Shown: positions 42,995 to 53,723 of the stretch, piece after piece
Position numbering within the stretch: the stretch's first letter is position 1
Layout of the letters: each line of letters starts with the position of its first letter
From: Glandiceps talaboti
Taxonomy: Eukaryota > Hemichordata > Enteropneusta > Spengelidae
Assembly: GCF_964340395.1 (NCBI RefSeq)
Contig: NC_135560.1
Coordinates: forward strand, 4,815,498 to 4,879,497
Direction: 5' to 3'
DNA length: 64,000 nt
Position numbers and translations under genes: made by a program
Notes under the pieces: generated by a model
Seen by the model: the letters and a program-made list of their open reading frames with translations, nothing else
The model's database searches: none
Told to the model about the DNA's origin: nothing

Positions 42995-43109
42995 ACATTA
43001 TTTATTTATTTATTTATTTATTCATTTATTTATTAATTAATTAATTAATTTATTTATTTGATTTATTTATTTATTTATTTATTTATTCTATTTATTTATT
43101 TATTTATAT

Positions 43110-43144
<35 letters not shown>

Positions 43145-43225
43145 TTAGTTATTTATTTATTTATTTATTTTATTTATTTATTTATTAATTTATTTAGTTA
43201 TTTCTTCATTTATTTATTTATTTAA
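42995..43225 (+). repeat. (TTTA)n microsatellite, left duplication copy
   Basis: About 230 bases of TTTA/ATTT units with occasional interruptions. The homologous place in the right copy holds (CTAT)n(CTGT)n(CCTC)n instead. A short (CA)n follows at about 43307-43353. Confidence 0.95.
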
Positions 43226-43301
43226 TGGGAGATCAACGGGAGCGCATCCCATTTACAGGCTCCTAAAAAACTGAACAACTCAAGAAAGAGACAAGTCTAC
43301 A

Positions 43302-43341
<40 letters not shown>

Positions 43342-44225
43342 GCACACACACACAAGTCAAACAAACAAAACTAACAACCAAATCAACCTACACATAAAAA
43401 AACGTAACAAGGCAAACACGAAAAACAATCTTGTTCGGGGAACCTATAATGATAATCTTGCAAAATTGCCTTTTTAAAATTTCTCAGAGATAAGTTAAAG
43501 TCGATATTCGAAATACTACAAAAAGGACCATTATAAGTTGTCATACATCTCTGAATGGCACTGTGTTTGAAAACATTAATTCTTCTCACATTAGGTGTAA
43601 AACAAGTACAAATTTCTAGTTATCATCTGTGGGAAAATGTAACTCAGAAAGAATGTATACGGATCGACTCTCTCAATTCATTCTGTGCCCTTTTGGTTAG
43701 TATTTTAGAAACTGTAACTGGCTCTACATCTTAAAAATGCTACTTGAAGTGAAAAAGAAAAGAAAATATATTCAATCTCTTCTTTTTTTCGACTGTAAAA
43801 ACTCTTTCATTAAAGCAACACTTCAACTCTTGTACCGAGGGTGACTGTATGCAATCTTTTTTGGGCAACAAGGTAAAGTTCCAGCGTGAAGTACATTCAT
43901 TTTACGTTCATTTTCTTGCTGAATTTCACTTCAATATATTATAGATGGCGTACTTATCTTGTCCGTAAATTAATATTAGTTATTCATTAATCATAACTAT
44001 GTAAGATTATATTATGATTAATAATTAATAATATCTATAGATTTTCATAATAACACGAATTTCTATTGTTATTCTATAGTATGTATGTGGTTCCATGACA
44101 ACACCTTGCGTCATTACCCGGATGTATCTTGATTAAAATAATAAAAACGAGACTGTACCCTATGAAAATAATGGTCTTTTTACAACTTCAAGTAGTCCGA
44201 GTTGTATAGTGTACATTTACTAATA

Positions 44226-44540
44226 GTAAGTGTAATTTCTCAAGTTACATCGAATAGAGAGAAATTATTGTTTTGGTGTATTGTGAGGGCGCTGTGATGG
44301 TATATCACGTGCGTTTGATTGACAGTAAAATTTGGTAGGTTCAGTCTAAACGTTACCACGGTCATTGACACGCCTGTAATTTTTTATGCCATACAATTTT
44401 CAACCTTTTCTGCACGTTCTTACTATTTTGGGACCTAAACATGGCCGAATCGAATCGGAAACCAGAGAATCTGCTGAGGCTACTAACAACTCTACACTCG
44501 ATCTATATCATATTTATCCAGGGAAACAGCAACCAATTGC
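44226..44540. other. Junction between left duplication copy and the retroelement remnant
   Basis: Holds a short frame beginning ATGGCCGAATCGAAT at 44442 that stops after 38 codons, of unknown meaning; it may be the very start of the retroelement transcript. Nothing else recognised. Confidence 0.35.
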
Positions 44541-44560
44541 TGACTTCAATTAACTAACTC

Positions 44561-45655
44561 GTGACTGACAAGATGTCTTTGATGAAGCGGGAGTTACAAA
44601 CATCGCAGGAGGCCGCGAACAGGGAACAAAAATCAAAAGGGCGAAATACTCGGAGGCACCAAAGTTCAAAAGAAAGGCCAACGAAGATCAGTTTAAACAC
44701 AATACGAAAGTCAGAGACGGTCTGCAAGAAGCCAAATCAAATATCGATTTCAAGAGACTAGATGACGCCAAAAAGAAGCTCGACGAAGGTATCGAAATTA
44801 TTGATCAACGTCAAAAACTAATTCTTCTGGCGGACGGGTCCGAATTTGGATGGGGGACAGCTCTAGAATATCAGGCTCATCACGAACTTGCCGACGATAG
44901 TGACGACGAGAAACGTATATGGAAGGCGGAGATGCGAGCCAGCAGAAAACAGAAGGATAAGAAGAAGAAAACGCAATTTCGCCCTGGCCAAAACTTTAAT
45001 AAGTCCAAATACCCAACAGGATAGTAGTGTATCCAAAAATAGAGGACAACGCCCAGGTGGTGGCCCAAGACCCGGAGTTTCAGCTTTTCGTGCGGAAAAG
45101 CTGGGCACTTTCGATCTGAATGCAGATATACAGCAACTGCTAGTGTAGACGCCAACCCAAAAGTTGGCGGGAACGCATGACAACAAAAGTTAAGTATACT
45201 TCCTTCCCATATTTTCGAAGTTTCTAATGGGGATGTGGAATTTTCCTCTTATGGGGAAGGTATGTTTTCCGATTTGGATTCTGATGTCTTTGTTGATGAT
45301 TTAATTCCAATTATTGCATCAAATCCTGATATTTCTATAAAGGCAACCCCGGTTCGTGTCAGGGGAAATTTGCTACGTTGTATCGATTTTTGGCGGGAAC
45401 ACGCGCCCGAACCCATAGTGGAGTTGATTGAATTTGGTTACAAATTGCCGTTGTTATCACTGCCGCCTCCCATATTCAAGTTTAATAATGCTTCAGCTTT
45501 GGCAAATAAAACCTTTGTAATGGGTTCTATTCGAGATTTATTAGAAACGGGGGCAATAGAAGAAGTGAAGGACAAGCCATATGTCTGTAACCCTTTGTTG
45601 GTCTCGATTAATAAAGCAGGTAAGAGTAGGCTTATAGATAGTCTTGCTAGCTGCT
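44561..45655 (+). pseudogene. DIRS/Ngaro-like retroelement remnant: decayed gag with zinc knuckle and N-terminal part of RT
   Basis: Three overlapping + frames read as one decayed element. First (44561-44640) gives a start, then after a frame change in an A run comes a lysine-rich gag-like region with KFKRKANEDQ, RQKLILLADGSEFGW and ELADDSDDEKR, typical of DIRS/Ngaro gag. After a stop (about 45024) another frame shows CGKAGHFRSEC (about 45091-45123), a retroviral-type zinc knuckle whose first Cys is Ser. From 45235 an open frame of 140 codons shows the start of a reverse transcriptase: GYKLP, NPLLVS, GKSRLI. It ends abruptly at about 45655, so RNase H, methyltransferase-like and tyrosine-recombinase parts are missing. 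Not functional. Confidence 0.72.
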
Positions 45656-45730
45656 AGACGTTCGGGCTTTATTTCGATACTATAATTGAACGAAGTTCGC
45701 AGTGAGGGCTTGCCCGAACAGTCTAGCTAA
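45640..45730. repeat. Short imperfect inverted repeat at the truncated end of the retroelement remnant
   Basis: AGCTGCTAGACGTTCGGGC near 45648 and GCCCGAACAGTCTAGCT near 45710 are inverted copies with small indels, about 45 bases apart. It coincides with the point where RT homology stops. Confidence 0.5.
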
Positions 45731-46970
45731 TGTCATTTTCAGACCAGACCAGACATTCCATTGAGATTAGTGGGTTGGGCCATGTATGCATATATATACT
45801 TTAATATATTCAATCTCTGCATGTAGGTGTTGACAAACACATTTATGTCATTACTATGTCTTATCAGTTTATGGTAATTGTGTTTGATGAGTGTGTAGAC
45901 GTTGAATATTAGGGATTTCAGGTGATTTTTAGTTCTGTATCTCAGACCAGTAAACATTGTGTCATTATATAGATCTTGGAGTGAACAGTGTAATGCCGTT
46001 TACATTTTGTAAATCGGACTTTGCATTCATGAGATACAGTATTTTTAGGTGAAAAAATGGGCCCTTTTTCAGACAATACTCAGCAATACAATGCATGGTT
46101 AATTAGAAAGGACAATGGCACCAATTAACCTTGAAATTGGGGGTGGAATCAATATAAATCTTTCATATCTTTGTTATTTCCCAACCAATTTGCATCAAAT
46201 TTTCAGTGAATGAAGTTTCAAATAGGATGTACTGAATAAGAGCAAAGATGATATGCAAATATGACCAGTTGCCATGGAAACATGATTTTAATATAATGTT
46301 ATGAATGAATTATTCATCAGCAAGATCAATGATGCCATTATTCAAAAAAGTTTGTTGAGTATCAAAACTTCACACAGTGATGTATCAGGATGAAATATTT
46401 ACATTTCCAAACTAATGTTTTTGATCAAAAGTGGCCGTTACCATGGAAACGGGTCAAATCCATATTTTTAATAATTTTGTTGTTTTTACATGCCTGCCTT
46501 GACTACTACCTACCATACTGTGATCTAAACTTCATCTAATGGTATGCTTGGGTGATAGCTTCATTTTGTACAGTAATTTAATAATTATGGGGGGGGGGGG
46601 AGGGGGGTTGCCATGGAAACAGAACCTATTCATAGTTTAGCGAAAATCATTTATTGGACCATAACTCTGGATATATTTGAGCAATTCTGACCAAATTTGG
46701 CATGTACATAGATATATGTTGGGGCTGTATAATATGCAAGTATGTCATTGATGTTACCATGGAAACTATGTGTGTGACAAAACCGTAACTCATTGAATAC
46801 TCTTGGTTTATTATAGGTCGACCAGTGAATGAACCATGGTAACTTGTAGTGTAGTTTCATTCACTGAGGAATACTGCTATTCCCACACATTGTTAACATG
46901 GACACATTGTGTTAATGCAAGTGAATAAAGTGCTAGTCATATTTCATTTATGTACAACAGTATTTTTATT
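45731..46970. repeat. Diverged repeat region with four GTTRCCATGGAAAC palindromes
   Basis: GTTGCCATGGAAAC at 46268-46281 and 46607-46620, GTTACCATGGAAAC at 46437-46450 and 46753-46766, and a partial ACCATGGTAAC at 46833-46843. Spacings are 169, 170 and 146 bases. Segments between share weak similarity (ATTTTTAATAATTTT, ACCATAACTC, CCAAATTTGGCA), suggesting an old ~170-bp tandem repeat. The motif resembles the RFX X-box. A G run lies at 46589-46607. No gene seen. Confidence 0.6.
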
Positions 46971-46971
46971 T

Positions 46972-47480
46972 CTAATCTATATCCTCAAGGACAAGGTCTC
47001 CCTTCTTAAAATCTAACTGTAGTGGAAAGTGCCATGCTATTTCCTCATCTTCCTTATCATATTTAACTAGGTATTCACTTTTCAGTTGATTAACATTAGT
47101 TTTAACAAGCCTTACTACTGTACCAGCACACCATTCAGGTTCGTTAGTACCCTCCTCAATAATTTTATGTAGTATACGTTTATTAACCAACAGTTCTGGA
47201 TTGTTTACGTATGATGGAAGGAGTTCTTGTTGTTTTTTTATTTTCCGTTTTCGTCTACTGTCATTCAGCTTATCACATAGTTTCTGCTTTTCTTGCATGT
47301 GTGCATATCTCTACTTTCTTGAGGTCGTATAGAGGATACTGGTGAACTACTTGGTAAATCTCTGTTTAGTACTGGATTTTCATTAATTACTTCTTGTAAA
47401 TTATGTTTTAATTGTTGAAGTGAGTATTGAGTACAGTGTTCTCCCCAGGATTTGTTGATAGGATGTCGGCTCATTATCAT
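46972..47480 (-). pseudogene. C-terminal fragment of a transposase-like gene, two minus frames joined by a frameshift
   Basis: Frame one, 47480-47265 on the minus strand, begins MSRHPINKSWGEHC and has Ser/Pro-rich sequence. Frame two, 47298-46972, is lysine-rich (RRKRKIKKQQELL) and ends with a compact domain (EWCAGTVVRL...YLVKYDKEDE...FPL..DFKKGDL) that looks like a Tudor/chromo-type beta barrel. The two frames overlap and differ by one base, so a frameshift or a small intron must join them. Its position and strand downstream of the transposase-like gene suggest it belongs to the same or a related element. Confidence 0.45.
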
Positions 47481-47831
47481 AAATTAGCATAAATTTACAT
47501 ATAATTATATTCCAGAAAAATCAAAGTACATCATAATAAAATTAATATCAAACAAGTAGTACATGTACATTTGACCAAAGGAAAGTTGAAGGCCAATTTA
47601 TTAATTCAAAATATTAGCACCAAAAAGAAACTCATAAAGCAGTGTTATTGATTATTATTGTTAGGAAAGCTGAAATTATTTAAATCTTAATGTCCACAGA
47701 TAAATTAGACTTTCGAAACACGAAAAGTTTGTGTACAGCAACCGGCAGACATCGTGTTAGTCCGAAATATCGTGATACACGAGACTTACTATACTTCCCT
47801 ATGGAGGACTTCCAAAACTCGCGATAGTTTG

Positions 47832-47855
47832 TGACGTCATGGCCGCCATATTGGA
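47832..47855. promoter_or_regulatory. CRE plus YY1-type motif pair
   Basis: TGACGTCA at 47832-47839 followed by GCCGCCATATTGG at 47842-47854, which on the minus strand reads as a YY1-type AATATGGCGGC. Such pairs mark transcription starts; orientation suggests leftward transcription toward 47480. Confidence 0.4.
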
Positions 47856-48418
47856 AAATCCATGCGTAGTCGTACGATCGTACGATGTATCAGTCTACAA
47901 ATTACAATGTCAAACTACAAACTAAACGTGTTTTCAGGGTAAAATTGAACATGAAGCTGATAATCGGAGATAACATTGCCACTTTATCGAAAGGTACATT
48001 AGTCTGTTCAACTCTTTTCACGACATTGAAGAATGCACATGCTCATGCTCTTGGGTTGAGACATACGGTGTTATCACTGTTACTCTGTCACTCATAGAAA
48101 TTTAACTAGACACTGAATGTCAACTTCATGCGTTTGTCGAACTTTTATACTTTATAGCAAAATGGCACGGCATCGTTTGATTTTATAGTTGTCAAAATCT
48201 GGCAGTTCCGACATGCTTCTACGGTCGAACCGACGTTACGGATGGGCCGGTTTTGCCTTTGATTTACCGAAAGCTGTTGTACCGAGTGTGAATCACACTA
48301 CCATTAGCGGGTTTACGCATTTTATTCCTATCGAAAACAATACTGATGGCAAACTTCAATGAAATCTGTCTGGTAATCATTACCATATCATAAACAAGGA
48401 TGTCGGGCAAGATCTAAA

Positions 48419-48475
48419 GCGTCACGGCACATTGTCAAGCGTCACGGCCTGCCGTCCAAGCGTCACGGTGCCGTG
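48419..48475 (-). repeat. Three ~21-bp repeats with GCGTCACGGC
   Basis: CAAGCGTCACGGC-type units begin at 48419, 48439 and 48460, directly after the minus-strand stop of the 508-codon frame. On the minus strand the other frame reads repeated (A/T)VTL, so these may be coding repeats lost by frameshift. Confidence 0.6.
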
Positions 48476-50017
48476 CCGCTTCAAGGGCCTAGGGAGAACA
48501 CTGGAGTACCTTTACATGACTGTTGGAAGAGTTCTTTCCTTCCCTTAGATTTTAGTACCGACTTATGAAAATTTAATTGTAAAATAATAGCCGATCGTTG
48601 CTGTTTTTCTGTTAAGTTGAGCAAATTATCATTAACAGAGGTCCATACGGAATCGATCTTATTAGTAAGTTCAATTTTCTTTGAATATTGTTTTTCTTCA
48701 GATTTTTCCTTTTCTTCTTGTTTCTTTCTCAGTTTTTCAAGTTTCTTTGTTTTGAGCATAGTCATTCTTTCATTATATTTGTCCTTGTAACTTGCTGCCC
48801 CCCTTCTAGCTCTATCCATCAGCTCATCCTTGGCTGTAGGCTCCATGCTGTCAAGCCACTCTCTTGTCTTGTTATTGGACCACATTATGAGAGTTTCATA
48901 ACACAAAGTTCTGGCGAGCGGTTTGGTTCTTACAAGCAAATCTAAGATTGCAAAATCCCGCTCCCCCGCAACATTCGTTGTTGGAACATTGGACACAGAT
49001 ACTTCGTTCAGGTTATAATACTTTCCACCTGGCAGTTGGTCTTCGCAGTGTCGTTCTAGAATTAATAACAATGCATGCATTATCATTTCTAGAGCCTGTA
49101 CAGTCATAGAGTCAAACTCTGCATCCCCCGTCTCCTCCATCAACTTGTCATACAGCACATCCTTGTGTATCTCAGCAACATCTGCAGCAAACATCGTCTC
49201 CCCTTCCAGGATAGGAGTAGCATCCTTGGACCAAGCTTCTAAGAGGATCTTCATTTGCAACAGATGTGTATTGAGGTCAAGTATGCTATCCACCTTTTCG
49301 ACAATACGCCAGTACGGACCAGTTACTACTTTGTCGATCAGGCCAAGCGCACAAATTTCAGCTCTATATACTTTAACTTTCAGATCCTCACCGACAGCTG
49401 ATAGCAGCCTATTAGGGTTGGGCCAATTAGTGAGAAACTGCTCTATGTGACTGCAATGATAGTATACAGCTGCTGCATCGTAGTACAGGATATTAAAACG
49501 ATTGCCCTTGTATGGTTTCAGCTTCAACTTCTCATTTTGTGCACCCAGAAAAACAGAGAAATGTGATGCCACACCAGACTCTTCACACCCCCTAGGATGA
49601 AATACTTTAACTGCTGTTCTGACAAGTCTTGCAGCACCACTTTCACTTGTTTCCATGGCATACTTGGGTTGGTAATTGTTGAGGGCAATTCCCTCAAAAA
49701 TCTTCAAAACTTTGTTGGATTCAGAAGCGAAGTTAGGAAGAACATGGACTTTGCAAAAAAAGTTGAACATTTTCGAGAGCTCAGCTTTGTTTACATCTGA
49801 CATATTTTCCCAGTCCTCCCTAACCGCTGGCAGTAACTTAGACCGGAGAGCCTCAAGCTGTTCGTTGAAGGTTCCGGATGTCGGACCTTGATCGGACATT
49901 GTACTGTTGATTGATGTGACCAGTTCAGCTATTATTTGTTCTTTGTTATGACTACTGCTTGTAATGGTTTCCGTTAGATCACTGATGGCATTTTGGAAAG
50001 AATCCATCAGGTCACTT

Positions 50018-52256
50018 CAGCCAGTCCGCAACACCCTCATTAACATATTAAAATGAGAAAAGTAATTTGAACAACGGGTCCGTTACGCTGGGCCCCGTAC
50101 ACAGTGCTTGAATTGGGTCACATTTTTCCCAATTTTCCGACGTGGATTGGCTTCGTTGTAGACCGTTCAAAGTAATCAGGTTGCTTGTATTAAAAGGTAC
50201 GTATATCGAACTATATATTGATGGTTTTTTGTCCAGTTTTGATTTTTACATTTCGAGAAACCAAGCGAATTTGAGAGCCATGAAAATTCATTCGGGCGTG
50301 ACATGCCTCGCGAAATTCTTGAACTGAGTGTTACACAAGCATGTCACCGTAAACAAGCTGTATAGAATCAAAATATAGACCTGCATCATGCTTACCATGC
50401 AGTGTGTAAACTTTCCGGTGCGTATTAGCAATGTTACGAAGGCTTGAATTTTGTTTATTTTTTGCATTGGTGACGCCATTTTCAGTGGAAAATATGGCGG
50501 GAGCACACATCGTGAAGCGATGTAACGCCTGAGTGAGGCGATCGGCGAACAAGCTTTCCCATACTGAGATTAGCAAAAATGACTTTGAACAACCCTTTTC
50601 GTCAACTAACCTTTACCTAGTACTTCAAAAATCCCAAATATACGGCCAAATTATATGCACAATTCATGAAATTTTAGTTGTGTTTAAAAATTTGACCCGA
50701 TCGCATCGCGTCCGATGTCACATGCTTGCTAGTTATGCAATCCACTCGTGTATAGATAATACTCATGTTGTTGAGCGGTGATCATCGACAGTGACATTTC
50801 TGTTTAGTACACTTGAAATTGTCTTTTTCAACGGTGAAAACATGGTTTTTCTCTTTATTTTCAGATTCAACGCAAGACTACAACGCACCATACGATTTTT
50901 GCAGCTTCATGTAGTAGATTCTCTTTTCCAACTGGAAGTCGGGAATTTCTTAAAGTTGAATAAAAACAGTCCCGTGTGGACTTTACGTTTATTTGTCTTT
51001 TCATGTTATGACAGTGATGTGGGTGTCGATTTAGCTATATTTCCCCGTCTTCATGTGTTTATCCTTCTCACTTTCATCGGTCAGAAATTACACAATTATA
51101 TTCTCAAGTTATTTTACGGTAAAAACTTACAACTGGAAGAAGGTACATTTGTATATACAATTCTAACCATTTCAGCTTGAATGTATCTCCAACTAGTTTA
51201 CTAGCGGATGACATTGGCCCTACTTGTAATTTTATTTTCATCATTCCATTATATTTAAACCTTGTACTTGACATTGCGCAATATTTCTAATTCTCAACAT
51301 GCCTTACCTCGCTCGTACTCGAAGCAGTCCCTGTATAGATCACTGACATGACCAGAGAGAACCTTTTCGGATTTACATGTAAAACGGGGAAAGATACGGA
51401 AAACATAATGCAAAGTCTGAAGCCAAATTAAAGTTGTAATTATTTTTACTTGCCAAATACTTGCATTTTGGAAATGGCAAGACATGTTCATGTCTTTTAC
51501 ATGTAAACTGTCGGCCAATAAACAAAGTTTGGTCGATTGACAGTACGTACGCACAGAGTCTCGGAGACTAGTCATGCATAAGTTCAACCACATGCCTATA
51601 ATAGGCGCTAGACATGCCTTGCTTACGCGAGTTGTCTTCATTCTGGTTCACTGTCACTCCAAATTGCACGACAATATCGAATTAATCACAAGTTACATGT
51701 TATCTGAAAACATCAAACTTTTATAGTGGGTCTGAAGTGTGATTTTAGTGAGTACTAAGAACTCCCGCGTTTCTGCTTGCTGTGGAAAATCGCCCGGTCA
51801 AACTAGGTCAGCTTCAACTTCCGGGTCAAATCAGTCGCTTTCTACCGAAAATTCTTGAACGAACCGTTACACAACGATCCTACTAAATTTTCTTGCCATG
51901 GTTATTTAAAACACATAAAAATCTACCTTTTTGTTAAATTTGTAAACTTTCCGGTCCGTATTAAGGAAACTATGAGCTAAAAACCGGGTCGAAATTTCAG
52001 GGCCTTAAGTATGCGTCCCGAATTCGTCGGAAAATCGGTATTCCTAAATGTAATTCCAAAATTTATTTTGCTGGCACGAAAGAAGAGATGTCAGTTGAGG
52101 TTTAGGCGTTTACAGTATCTAAAATGGTGGATTCTAGGGAAAGTTACGGCGAGTTGAAAATACCCAAAAATAAGGCCCGTGAGCAGCCATTCAAAGTGTA
52201 ACGGTCGCGATCTGAAGGATAGATTGTATGCAAATGAGGGTGTTGCGGACTGGCTG
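50018..52256. mobile_element. Nested 2.24-kb DNA transposon with 24-bp inverted ends and a 4-bp target duplication
   Basis: The left end begins CAGCCAGTCCGCAACACCCT (50018) and the right end is its exact reverse complement (to 52256); 24 bases are identical, then similarity fades. ACTT flanks both sides (50014-50017 and 52257-52260). Removing the element with one ACTT restores an uninterrupted reading frame through the transposase-like gene. Inside, a 129-codon + frame (50791-51180) has no domain I know; no transposase of its own is visible, so it is probably non-autonomous. The superfamily is open; a 4-bp duplication occurs in several. Confidence 0.85.
50290..50440 (+). repeat. Internal direct repeat of the nested element, left copy (right copy 51850-51990)
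   Basis: Both copies run AATTCTTGAAC, GTTACACAA(G/C), about 80 diverged bases, then GTAAACTTTCCGGT(G/C)CGTATTA. The direct orientation is unusual for subterminal transposon repeats. Confidence 0.6.
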
Positions 52257-53723
52257 ACTTGTTGTACCACCAGCTACTTCGTGCATCCCAAGTGTCATGA
52301 TATGGCCATCTGAAAGAGTGACTTGGTAACCCTGGAAATGTTTATGAAATTTACTGGTTCCGTCTTGGTGAAGGCAGTTTTGAGAACTATCTATCATGGC
52401 CTTAGATACCTGGTCTGAAGCTATAATCTTTGCTTCAGAAAGAAGTACACTTTTCAACCCATTACTTGGAAGTTTTCCTACATCTTTGTGGCCCAGCTTC
52501 TTTAACACAGTGGTGATAACCGTATTGACAGCATCCATACTGACATTTAGTGAAAGCAAATCCATGATAACTTCACAGACTTCATTCACATACTTCCCAT
52601 CAAAAAAAGTTATGACCTCATCAGACTCCATCAAATCTACAAGTTTTTCTAATTCAGCATAATCCTTTTTTAGATCATCCATGCCTTGGTGCAACTCTGT
52701 TATCATTGTATCCTGTGTCTTCATTCTCTTATTCATATGGTAGTTCAGCTTATTTCGTAAGTTTTTTTTATCCGTTTTCAGTTGTTCAACTTTGGTTTTC
52801 ATTTTGTCAAGCTCAACACACTTTTAATCCAGGGCTTTCTTAATCATAACCTTCTCTCCCAATTCATTATCTGCTCTCTTCTTTAATTGGTCCACTTCCT
52901 CTTTGCTTGTTGCCTTTAGTTGTGTGAGCGATGTATGTTGTCTCTTCAGTTTCTTGGTCAAATTTCTGGTGTTGTTGTTGGCAAGTTTCGTCTTTATGGC
53001 ATTTAACTCTGACTGCTTCTGCTCTAACAACTCGGTCTTCTCTCTACACTCTGCCCTTAAGCTAATCATTGACTCTGGTAAACCTTCATAACTGTCACGA
53101 AATGCCAAAATCTGATCAGTTAAATTACTCACTACACCAAGAATGTTCTCATAGTCAACTTCGATGGATGCAAGACTGGTACTCAATTCAGCATTTTCTT
53201 CAACAGCCTCATCAAGGGAGCGTTTCAAACTTTTTTTTTCAGACTTAGTTGCAATTAGTGCACTTGCATACAGCTGTTCTTTGCGTGTTACAGCACTTGC
53301 CAGACATCTACTATCATTTGACGAGCTACCTGGAATAGTAAACGTATCATTGAGAAAACTGTCTTTTGCTGCATACCTTCTGTTGCTATTTAACTTGGTT
53401 GTTTTTGCAAAGATACTCTTTCCTTTGTTGTACAATGTTGCATCAGCTGCTCCACCTTTTTTAATTTCACTGTATCTTTCTCGTAGTTGCTCAGCAACAT
53501 ATTTCTGACTAAACTTCTTCCCTTTCTTGATCTCGACAATACAGTTATAAATGTCACCATTAGTAATGGCACCAGTGACCACAGACTCTGACATATTAAC
53601 AAGATGTTTAGAAGAACTGGAAAAAATGAACAAAAACAATAAGCCATTAGCATTTAAAAAAAAATATTTCTGCAGATCTATAGTGTCAGTAACCATTGTG
53701 TTTGTGTAAACTGGCAAATACAC

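Larger units (their letters stand above)
38645..44225 (+). repeat. Segmental duplication, left copy (~5.6 kb)
   Basis: Direct copy of about 56185-61785. Shared, in order: ACTATATGTGAAGAA(A/G)CAATG, CA-rich stretch, G-rich block, all six exons and introns of the coiled-coil gene, its upstream region, a microsatellite, a GGGAGCGC(A/G)TCC(C/T)AT block and a final TCCGAGTTGTATAG(T/C)GTACATT. Exons and introns alike are nearly identical, with small indels mostly at simple repeats, so the duplication is fairly recent. Confidence 0.95.
48481..53594 (-). pseudogene. Large transposase-like gene, broken by one stop codon and by a 2.24-kb inserted element
   Basis: Minus-strand frames at 53594-52824, 52802-52257 and 50007-48481 form one gene of about 1000 codons. 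A likely start is the ATG at 53594 (MSESVV), just inside an exon whose acceptor is at 53616; a matching donor at 54293 implies a 5' non-coding exon. Residue order: N-terminal helical domain (KKFSQKYVAEQLRERY), long coiled coil, in-frame TAA (52824-52826), coiled coil, then CLHQDGTSKFHKHFQGYQV, later STMSDQGPTSGTFNEQL and FFCKVHVL, and a C-terminal VPTTNVAGERDFAILD. DGTSK, SDxxxxxxFN and CxxH resemble the D, D and C..H signposts of RNase H-like (DDE) transposases. I recall large unnamed families with this order in invertebrate genomes, often annotated as uncharacterised. Family assignment is by motif order only. Confidence 0.65.

Noticed and set aside
44863-45186. Minus frames of 91 and 107 codons over the retroelement remnant
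   Set aside because: Antisense shadows; the + strand holds gag-like and zinc-knuckle sequence.
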